NCBI GenBank assembly: GCA_016758905.1
Contig: JAEPQZ010000001.1
Location: forward strand, 186,055-250,054
Direction: 5' to 3'
Origin: Umbelopsis isabellina
Lineage: Eukaryota; Mucoromycota; Umbelopsidomycetes; Umbelopsidales; Umbelopsidaceae
DNA length: 64,000 nucleotides
Shown: positions 48,120 through 57,754 of the stretch, one piece after another
How the letters are laid out: every line of letters begins with the position of its first letter
Numbering within the stretch: position 1 is the stretch's first letter
Made by a program: the position numbers and the translations under genes
The notes under the pieces: model-generated
Told to the model about the DNA's origin: nothing
The model's database searches: none
The model's input: the letters and a program-made list of their open reading frames with translations, nothing else

Positions 48120-51100
48120 TCATTGTTGGCTAGTGGAGAGGACTGAGCGCCAATACTTCAAATACTTGCCAACCAAGTCAGAGTTCACCTTTGGAGCCAT
48201 TCTCAATGTTTGACTAACACTCGCTGTCCTTTCTGTAAGCCAAATGGGCATAACCGAATTGGTAATATCTTCGTAAAATGAGATGAGTTTGTAAGCTGGG
48301 TTACTTTCGTCCTTGGATAAGCTAGAGACCCATTCCTCTGGAGATACCTCTTCAAACTGCAAACCATTATCACGAAGAGTTTGAAGGAAGTCAGACCAAG
48401 AGACGCGGTTCGGGTTCACAATATGGAAAATGGATTCTGTGGAAGACGGCTGGTCGTTGGCTGTCTTGAACATAATCTCGCAAATAGAAGCTGCAGAGGT
48501 GTCATGAGGAATCCAATCAATCTCTGACGCAAATTTAGGCATCTAGATCATGAGACACAATTAGTACAAGATGTTATTTTAAATGTAAGAAGACATGGTT
48601 CCTACCTTTTTCATGTGAAGGGCACCTCCGACGACCATGAGTGGGTACTGTTCAGTCAAGTTCCAATAACCTTGGACGGTATCGCCACTCATTTGACCAA
48701 CTCGTAGAACATAAGTAGGCATGTCTAAAATAATGCAATATATACTGGTTATAATCTATCATTGATTTTGTTCAATCTGATAAGTGAACTTACTCTTGTT
48801 GTCTGCGAGGTATTTCAACATGTGTTCGGCGATAAACTTGCTTTGAGCATAACCCATAGGAGCGCCGCAGGATGGATCTTCAGGCAAGGGCTTTTCCTCG
48901 ACATTGCCTTTCATGGCCATACTTGCACTGACACTTGATATGAAATGGAGGCGCATAGCGTCTTGGCCATTTCTATAGGCCAGATTGATGAGATTCATCA
49001 GACCGACAATGCACTCCTTCTCATAATAAATAACTGGCTGAAGGAAATCAACCAGCCAGGCACAGTGGCAAATCATGGTAGCCTCAGACTGAAGCTGATT
49101 GTACTGCTCGTCAGTCAACCCCAATTTGGGCTTTGCTTGATCCAAAGGCAAGACATTCAGTTTCGCGGAAGACAACAATTGGGTATCCAAATTACGATCT
49201 TTGAAAGTCTTGTTGAGCCTTGCCAATCCATTTGTTCCTCTGACCAAGGCATATACCTTCTTTACGGATGGATTCTTTAACAAATCGCGTAATATCATGG
49301 CGCCTAGAGAACCAGTAGCTCCAGTGGTAACGACGACTTCACCGTCAGGATTGTTCATGTTTTTATGATAGGACTGAGCAGGCTTTGGAATATCTTCATC
49401 TATGCGACGGAGATACTTCTGAAGTAGCTTCTTAGTTTCTTCGTAAGAGTCCTTGATATCCTGTCCAGCCGCATCGCCGCAAAGTGCACTAGTCATAGTT
49501 TCAATTGTGCTATACTGGAAGAGAAAGTTGTTGGGGACCTTTTTCACATGCTTAACAATGCTGAATATGATAAAATGATGGTTAGTTGTGATAAGATAAT
49601 CAACTGCTACCATAATCAATTTTATACCTGTTTCGAAATTGGATGGCCAACAGTGAGTCCATTCCTTGATCAAAGATGTTTTCTTTAGCATCAATTTCCG
49701 AAGGTTGCTTGCGAAGAAGCTCGGATAGAGTGGAAATGAGAAATTTGGAAATAGTATTTGGTTCCAAATCCAGTTTTAAACCACTGGCTAGATCCTCTTC
49801 AGTGTCTTCAGAATTGAGGAAGCGCTCATACATGTCGTCAATGAGTTGCTCGTAATTTGCTTCTACCTTCTTTCGCAAAACTGTTCCCTTGTCGGTGAGT
49901 GGCAATTCTTCTTTCAATGGGAGTACTTTCACCATATCAGGATAGACAAGCTTGGAGTGCGACGGGGCATTGCTATTGGCACTTTCGACGGCTGCTTCAA
50001 CTGAACTTTTGAGTTAGGACACTGTAATGAAAAAGTTTTACCCAATTTTGAAAAACTAACCAATCTTTAGTATGTCGTCAATGGCAATGGTCATAGCAAC
50101 CTGGACATTTAATTGTAAAAGTGCACCGGTTGCTGGTTTGTCATGGGCAACAACAACGCAATTTTGTATGACAGGATGATAGTTGCGGATACTGGCCTCT
50201 ATTGGAATTGGATTTGTCTTTTCTCCGTTGGACCTGTTGGTAATTCATGTTAAGCTCAATGCAGTTAAATTTTCCCAAAATATAGTTTAGATCACAGGTC
50301 CTTACATAATAAGTGTGTCATCTGCTCTGCCAATTAGTTGCCAGTAATCGGGTCGGTTTGGATGTTGGCGAAACAGATCCTTGGTAGCATATGAGCCGTC
50401 TGGACGATTGCTAACTCCAGGAGCTAGATTGGGACTGCTGCTTGAAACAATCAATTGCTTGAGACCTTCGTCCTCCCAATCTTCTAAATGGTACCATTCG
50501 GCCGGCATATGAAATTTCATGTAATCAAAGTCTTTCCAATTAGGATCGCTATCGCCCCAACCAACAAAGCCAGATTCTATTGCGTTGCAATTACAAGATT
50601 AGACGTGGAATCGATTTAAAGAGGGACTTTAAATATTTCGAGCATACCTGTGGATCCATATGCTGTTTTGGGATTCAAACCTTGATCCAGTAAGTACTGG
50701 CCGACTTTCCTCTGTAAAGCTGCCCCGCCATACCTACAATTTATTTGTTATATTTGGAGATGTAGTGAGTAAATAGATTCTTGCTTTTGCATGATTTTAC
50801 GGTCTCATACATACGTGCAGAGTTTGAGCTGTTTCAGAAGCGACATGTCAGCTTCACCTCTCTGAATCCTAGTAGCCAGCTGCTCCAGTAGCAATGGAGG
50901 GCTCAGAGTACAGTTTGCATTTGTTCTACGAATTGTCTCTTCAATAGTGTTACCTAAAGGCGGGAATTCACAGGGGAATATGTAGGTTCCTTTGGCTGCT
51001 GCTGGGCTCAAAAACATAAGGCCCATGACGTGAAACAATGGAGCCAGTGAAAGTAAATGTTTGTTGTGGATAGGTTCATACAGTTCCACAGCTGACTCAA

Positions 51101-51689
51101 CAAGGCCAATCAAGAATCTTTGTGTGAGTGGAATGGGCTTTGGATGTCCAGTAGTTCCAGAGCTATGGCAAATGATTGCGGTCTTCTTCAAATCTGCTTT
51201 GCCATACTCGAATTCCTTGATAGGGGTTTTTAACAATGTCTTGGATTGAGCATCAAATATTGGGACACAATGGGCCAGACTACCTTCAACTTGATCGGAG
51301 ACTTTACTTGATATCTGTGAGAAACGCTCCATATGCAACAGTACTTTGGAATCAGTGGCTTGTAGGAGATGGACCATGGCAGATTCCGAGTTACGAGGGC
51401 TGACCAGTAAAATCTTGCATTCGAGCTTTAAAAGGGCCAAAAGGTATAATCCAAAGTGAACACCATGGTTTCCCAAAAACGCAACAGACTTTTCCTTAAT
51501 TTGATATTCTTGATGCAACTTGTGGGCCAAGTTGGTGGAAATAATATGGACCTGCTCATAGGTCAAAGACTTGGGTTTTTCATCACTAGGATTCTCGAAA
51601 TATTGGAGATATGTTGCATTGGGTTCAGCCTTAAGCCCAGCCGTGAAGAAATCGTTGAAGCTGTTGAATTTTTCAGTTGAGTGAGGCAT
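48120..51689 (-). CDS. NRPS-like A-T-R carboxylate reductase
   Basis: Eight exons (51689-50815, 50733-50648, 50576-50306, 50233-50061, 50000-49628, 49560-48794, 48724-48606, 48542-48120) give 1028 residues. The adenylation domain (1-520) has SSGTTGHPKPIPLT, the TYGGAAL loop, AYGSTES and the tail PLTDKGTVLRKKV. The carrier domain follows, with phosphopantetheine Ser584 in DQGMDSLLAI. The reductase domain (665-1028) has NADP-binding TTGATGSLG and catalytic YAQSK (Y830, K834). This layout activates a carboxylic acid, tethers it and releases it as an aldehyde or alcohol, as in aminoadipate reductase and fungal aryl-acid reductases. There is no condensation domain. It is shorter than Lys2 (about 1400), so a separate substrate is likely. 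No other secondary-metabolism gene is adjacent. Confidence 0.93.
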
Positions 51690-52091
51690 CTATGAGATAT
51701 TTGCAGAAGAAGAATTGATATGTTTGATCCAATGGCAAAATGAATCCCTTAATATATAGACGTTTATCAGTTTTGCCGGAAAACCGGATAAATCGGATAA
51801 ACGCGTTGTACCGGTGTACCGATTACATTTATACCTAAAAAAGGCAGTAAATTTATAATGTACTCAGACTGAGATCTTGCTTTTCCGGTATGACAAACAA
51901 TCGGCTTTTTTATATATCAGTTAACAGTCATATAATCAGTTAACAACTAAGCCTATTGTAAAGGGCTTTAATGGTAAATTACAGGAAATGGTATGAAGCA
52001 ATAATCTATCATATATGCGGTTTTTCACAAAAATGCAACATAACATCGGTTTCACCTATTATGTATTTGTGCAGTAAGGAGAGTACTGCTA
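51690..52091 (-). promoter_or_regulatory. promoter of the A-T-R reductase
   Basis: A TATATATT box (51752-51759, read on the minus strand) lies about 65 bp before the ATG. Just upstream come CCGG-AAAA-CCGG (51776-51787), CGGATAAA twice at 9-bp spacing (51785-51792, 51794-51801), and GTACCG twice (51808-51813, 51816-51821). CGG words suggest Zn2Cys6 factors and GATAA words suggest GATA factors; both are inference. The rest of the spacer is the aspartokinase 3' side. Confidence 0.5.
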
Positions 52092-54202
52092 TCATGCGAC
52101 CACCTTGATCTCATCTGAAGCGGATATATTGACAGCCGGAGAAACACTGAGCAGATGCTTGTGTATGGCATTCATAGCACTGAGAGCCATCTTTTCATCA
52201 ATGACGCAAGAAATGTTGATTTCGCTGGCTCCTTGAGAAATCATCTCGATATTAACATTGGCCTGGGCCAAAGTCGAGAACATTTTTCCGGAAATACCGA
52301 CCATGTTCTTCATCTGTTTTCCGACTAGTGATAGAATAGCCATGTTATGTATGATGTCCACCTGAAATAAACAAGAATTTAATTTGCATGCATAAGTATT
52401 TCATGCATGAGTATTTAATTTATAATGTACAGTAAGAGTTCGGCTAATAGTCACGTCCGGCCGGAAATCCGAAACAAAACTTAGTGAACACTTACCAGTC
52501 CTAATTTTTCCAATTCCTCACGAGCTGTTTCCAATGAATTGTCTACCACTTCAGCACCAAGCGCCATGGATACGTGCACTTCTGAGGTGGAGATAAGGTC
52601 GACGATAATGTTGTACTTATCAAGGATGGTAAAAATCTTTGCTAAAAATCCGTGACTGACATTCTTTCGGTTTGAATGAATGTTAAGCACACAGACTTTA
52701 TCCTTGACAGTAACTGCTGTAGGGTGTTTTCGGGTCAAATCAAGATGATAGCCATTTTTCGCTAGCTCTTCTGGAGCAGGTGGTGGTGTTGCATAGCCGT
52801 TTGCACTGGCATGATCCGGAAAAATAATAGTACCTTGGCCTTTGGGGTTCTCGACGTTCTTAATGCGAATGGGAATGGAAGCTCGAATGACTTGCTCCAT
52901 GGTAAATGGATGAATAACCTCAGAGCCGTAATACGTCAATTCTGCTGCTTCCTCGGGCGTGATAATGGGCAAAAGTCGTGCGCCCGACACCTTTCGTGGA
53001 TCTGCTGTGAAAATACCGTCCACTTCCTTCCAAATTTGCAATTCCTGTGCTTCAAGACCAACAGCCAACAATGCTGCACACAAATCCGTATATCCACGAC
53101 CAATTGTGCTCAAAAGACTGCCAGGAACGTTGCCAAAGAATCCAGTCACAACTGGCACTTTGTTACCGGCAGCACTAATAGCTTTGGCCATACGTGAGGC
53201 GAGATCATCATAAAAGGGTTGGTCCAAGACTGTGTTCATGTCACCTTCGATGATACTGCCTAGAGAAATGAACTCTGCATCGATACCCTGTGGGAAAGTA
53301 TGTCAGTAAGCTGCATGCGATCATCATATAAGCGGTGTAACGGTATAATGTAAGCGTACCCTATCTCTAAGCGCGGCTGCAACAATGCGACATGACAATT
53401 TTTCACCAACACCAATAATAATATCCTTGGAGCGAGGTGAAACCTCGTCGATAATCTAATTGGCAAAAGTTAATATGAATGGCTGTGCTGCCACAGAGTG
53501 TATCACAATATTGTGCGCCATTACCTGAGCGGCCTCCAAAAATGACTTTAACTTGACGCAGTCATATTCAATTTGACGTTCTAGTGGCTCTAAGATAGCT
53601 TTATCTCGAATAATCTCTCGTGCTGACTTCAAATGATCATCGAGCAAAGCTTTGACAATCTGCAAGTGCTCTCTTGATCCCGGAGTCAACGCTTCTTTAG
53701 CTGCTCTCAGCAATCTTTTACGGACTCGAGTTAGTACAGTTGGCAAGAGCTGAACAATCGTAGCCGAATTCCATACCGATTAGTTGTACCCTTCTCCTTT
53801 GTTTCTCCACTTCTTGCAGAGCAGACAACGATGACTCTATTCGTATTCATATAGGTACTGCAAATGGTGAATTAATATACTGGAGTTTCTCAAAAACCCT
53901 TGCAATAATGTATATGATATAAGCTTTGGAAGCCACATTGGTAGTTCTTGCTCGAACATTATTCATGTTCAAGTCAATTGCACTCAATTTGTGCCCTCAG
54001 GCTCATCCACAGTAGATCTCGAAAGCCCTGAGCAATCCCCTTTTCCATATCCCAATGGTGAGTCACCGCTGGTCACCAATACTTACTGGACAATATTAGT
54101 CGAGATTTCTTCCAGGAACTTTCCGACACTAGTTCCACCGTACTTCTGGATAACCCATGGGAGGTCTTCTGCATTGGATCGTAAGGCTGAATCGACAGAC
54201 AT
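52092..54202 (-). CDS. HOM3: aspartokinase
   Basis: Six exons (54202-54087, 53857-53777, 53714-53525, 53455-53360, 53287-52496, 52361-52092) give 514 residues, close to yeast Hom3 (527). It phosphorylates aspartate, the first step toward homoserine, threonine and methionine in fungi. Landmarks: WVIQKYGGTSVGKFLEEI at the start, VIVVCSARSGETKEKGTTNRLL, VTGFFGNVPGSLLSTIGRGYTD, and WKEVDGIFTADPRKV. Two C-terminal ACT domains follow (VCVLNIHSNRKNVSHGFLAKIF and AILSLVGKQMKNMVGISGKMF), the site of threonine feedback in the family. The first intron (227 bp) is the longest and the frame around IVHTYMNTNR is rebuilt across it. It lies 400 bp upstream of the A-T-R reductase on the same strand. Confidence 0.94.
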
Positions 54203-55565
54203 TGTGGTTCGAGAAAGTAAACTTTTTCTCTTGTTTCAAAAAAGGTTCCAAGGTCAAAGAAATCGATTTGTGACTGGTTTTGGAGTCTTATCACTCCCAG
54301 ATAATCTGAGGCAATTCAGATCGGAAATTGCCTCCTGTCTCCGAATTGATACTGCAAGCCAGAGCAAAAGTTCAATCATCATCACTACATTTACACATCC
54401 TAATAAAGGCCATTGATACCATCATTATGAGATCGAGATGCAATGTAATGTGTGATAGGTCTAGAGAAGAATGATATCATTCGTTATCAAACAGCGCTGC
54501 AAGCATACACTAAAAGAGCTTGTAGATATTGGCTGTTGCCCACAATGGGTGACTAGTAGTAGAAGTTATAAAGTTAAAAAAAGGATGACATATGATAGCA
54601 AGCCACATCATTGTAGCCAAGCTATTGCAAAAGATCATGAGTATTATAGTTGTAGTTCACTTTGCTGCCTATGGCCATAGTACCATTAAACCAGCGAATG
54701 GAAATTCAGATTCCGACAGACATTTTGTGAGTCATGTTCCATACAAGGCCAGCAAAATACGTTCGCTGAAAGTGACTATGATATATGTGTATATTTCATT
54801 ATTCGAGAATAATCTGTCAAATAGTTGCTATGCTTAATATTTATCTCGCTCTGCATAGATAGTATTGCAGTTTGATGATTGCTGCTCACCAATCTAATGC
54901 AAGCAATTTACTTCTATAAATATCTTGGTTAACAATGACAAAACATGTGCTCCAAGAAATAGAAAAGACGTTTAACAAATCACAGAAAAAGTTAATCAAA
55001 AAAGCCATAGAAGGACGGGAAAAGAAATAACAAGGGGATGTAAAGGTGAAAGTCAAAATTTGGTTAAAGGCAAGCAAGTATGTATGGATCTTGATTCATT
55101 GAAAGGAGTGCAACATTACAAAATACAGATATCGTCCATTAAAAACACCATGGCTTCTGATAGTAAGTTTTCTACAGTGATATTGTGTGTAAGTGTCGCA
55201 TATATTGGCCAGTATGATACCAAAGCCTGTGTGAAAGTAAATCTACCCCTTTTCGCCCTTTGTTGCCTACTGTTGACAAAGGAGACTGTTGACTTGTCGC
55301 ATATATGTGCCACGAAATGCTGTAGATTCCAAAAATCGCATAGATTTGGCTCATAATAGCTGGTTATACATTCGTGAAATCAAATTAATTTGCTTCAACG
55401 TAACAACAAAAACATTTGATAAATTAAAATTCTGCAAAGGAACGCAAACACAAAATAAGAAGAAGAACATGAGGACATAAAAGGGGCATACCCTGGTATT
55501 ATATAACAAGCACAACAGCTTATCAATCCTGTTCTACCTTCTTAACACTCAGCTATCGTCTAACC
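54203..55565. other. divergent intergenic region
   Basis: Between aspartokinase (-) and a small + gene. A frame at 53991-54416 is mostly antisense to aspartokinase exon 1 and is not called. An inverted pair occurs near 55170-55310, where the two strands give overlapping short frames. No gene seen. Confidence 0.5.
55497..55506 (+). promoter_or_regulatory. TATA box of the small acidic orphan
   Basis: TATTATATAA, about 60 bp before the ATG at 55566. A C/T-rich leader with CTACCTTCTTAACACTCAGC lies between, a layout common for well-expressed fungal genes. Confidence 0.6.
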
Positions 55566-55847
55566 ATGGCTCTTTTAAATCAATTGAACTCAAAGCTTCA
55601 CCGATTCATTTCAGAAATGTACCCACCAACACGAGCCAACAGTTACTACTCTGCAGTATCTCAGGTTAACACATCAGACGACGAGGACGACGGCAGCTCT
55701 GAGCAGTCTGGTTTACTTGATATGCAAAACAAATTCACAACTCCTCTGACTCGCCATAGGCGATCAGTGTGTTCGGTAGACACTTTGCAGACAATCGATG
55801 AAGAAACAGATACGGTGAACCAGAAGCTGTTAGATAAGCAAGAATAG
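55566..55847 (+). CDS. small orphan protein, Ser/acidic
   Basis: Single exon, 93 residues. The start MALLNQLNSKLHRFISEMYPP could be an amphipathic helix. An acidic Ser stretch (NTSDDEDDGSSEQSG) and a basic RHRRSVCSVD site follow; RHRRSVCS resembles a basophilic kinase target. The end is acidic. No signal peptide or membrane segment is seen, and I recognise no family. The good TATA box and C/T-rich leader support it being real. The stop is followed by a T18 run at 55916-55933. Confidence 0.6.
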   Translation: MALLNQLNSKLHRFISEMYPPTRANSYYSAVSQVNTSDDEDDGSSEQSGLLDMQNKFTTPLTRHRRSVCSVDTLQTIDEETDTVNQKLLDKQE

Positions 55848-56030
55848 GCTGATAGCTATAACAAACTATACCTTCATTGTTGTATTGAAATAATAGAAAT
55901 TTCCCTCCATTTTTCTTTTTTTTTTTTTTTTTTGGTGTGGGCGGTAGCGACTGCCTTGGGCCATTTTGCGTGACCGCATATAAAGCTTAGCACCCAATGA
56001 AACTCCTGCAGGACAACCCTCACGCGCATA

Positions 56031-57584
56031 ATGGCTAACGAGAGCCCATGGGGAGGTGACGCTTTAACCGTCAAGGATCCTGAAGAGCGGTAATTGTTGC
56101 AAACGGCCTCGATTATGTAACGGTCACGATCCTTTTCTAAATACTATCTAGGCTCTCAAAAGAAATTCATAACTTCATCGAGTACATTGCTCCGACTTCA
56201 AAGGAAACAAGACTTAGGAAAGACGCCATTGAGGCAATATCAGATACAGTTAAAAGTTTGTGGCCAAGTACTGAGGTGCAGGTATATGGCTCATTCAAGA
56301 CAAATCTAGTTTTGCCTTCAAGGTAAGATACTACTGAGATGAATTTTAAAGGTTATTAAATATACTAACATTTGTGCAACAGTGATGTAGACTTGTGTGT
56401 CAAGACAGTAGAAGCTCTTCAGCCCCGCAAAGCCAAAAACTACTTATTTCAACTTAGAAATGCTTTAACAAGGAGGAACTTGACAACTGATACAATGGTC
56501 ATTGCCAGAAAAAACATGAAGGCAAGTTCATACTTACAATATCTCGCTTCCCAATCTTTATGCCAGATTTTAATTAGACATTATACCTGTAGGTTCCAAT
56601 ATTAGTCACAAAGATGTTGAAATCCCAAATTGCAGCAGATGTTTGCTTGAATACTGAATCAGAAAGTACATTAAAAACAACGGAATGGTTGATTGCGTAT
56701 CCTGACCTCAAGGCGCTTTATCTCGTTCTCAAACATGGACTCTCCAGTCTGAAGGTGGATAACTATTTGAGATTTCATATGATGGACAGTAAAAGTCAAG
56801 GAATTGCCGGCTTCACTTTGATCTGTTTGATAGTTCGATATCTGCAAGCAAGTATGAGCATTTTTATCAAAAGATGATGTAAATTTTCTAACAGCTTCTT
56901 TGTCCATTAGCAAGCAGATGAGAAACAAAAGTTGATAGGACAAAAGCTTCTTGACTTTTTAAGTTTCTGGGCAGATTTTGACTTCAGTGAAAAAGGCATT
57001 TATTTGAGAGATGGTGGAGGTTATTTTGAAAAGGTATGATTTCATATATCTTAGTCAATCGCTCATATATTTGACACATGATGAAAACACTAGAAAGATA
57101 AACCGGATGACAGCCCATTGCATGCACCCTATGTAGTGGTCATAGAAGACCCAAATTTGAAAAGTATGTAACAGAACGCTCAATTGACCATTGATATTTT
57201 TTCCTTACGGGTTTGTTAGATGTTAACACTGGAAGAGCGACTTCCCAACTGGACGGAGTCAAGGCAGGCTTCAAGAAAGCGCATCGACTCTTGAAAGACC
57301 GGATAGATAGTGCTCAAGACGGTTCAATACTTTCGGCTTTCATTTTGCTCCCTAAAGCCATCAATGGTATACGACCCGTTGGGACTGATTACAATCTGGA
57401 AAACCTGGAAGATATGAAAAATCCTGTAGATTTGGGGTCGACCCGCGACGCAGTGCGTAATGCTTTATCCAAGTCGAGCAATCATAAAAGAAGTAGAGGC
57501 GCTGTTGATGATTATCGATCCGGTCCGAAGCGTCAAAGAACAAATACAGCCTACCAAGGTAATAGAAAGAACTTCCGAAAATGA
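56031..57584 (+). CDS. Trf4/Cid14-type non-canonical poly(A) polymerase
   Basis: Seven exons (56031-56089, 56152-56322, 56383-56521, 56593-56851, 56915-57033, 57094-57163, 57220-57584) give 393 residues. In the family the enzyme adds short A tails to RNAs for exosome decay (TRAMP) or modifies RNA ends. The catalytic site VQVYGSFKTNLVLPSSDVDLCV has the GS motif and DxD pair, with the third Asp in IAADVCLNT. The central domain has WLIAYPDLKALYLVLKHGL and IAGFTLICLIVRYLQ; the nucleotide-recognition segment has HAPYVVVIEDPNLKNVNTG. The tail is basic (HKRSRGAVDDYRSGPKRQR). The third intron uses a GC donor (AAG|GCAAGT at 56522). The fourth can be GT-AG, as given, or GC-AG. It is short against yeast Trf4 (584). 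Confidence 0.9.
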
Positions 57585-57754
57585 AGATTCGAACGCATTA
57601 CTTTCTTTTCGCCTTATATTGGAGAGTTTTCGCCGTAATGGTTTGGAATACTACAAATTCGCTTCGGAGCTCACATTATGTATATTTATAAAATGTAAAT
57701 GTCTGCTAATAAAGAGAAATCAGGCATAAAAGTTAGCTAACAGTACGAACTCTC

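Noticed and set aside
53991-54416. 141-codon + frame near aspartokinase
   Set aside because: It overlaps the first exon of aspartokinase in antisense and shows no recognisable motif.
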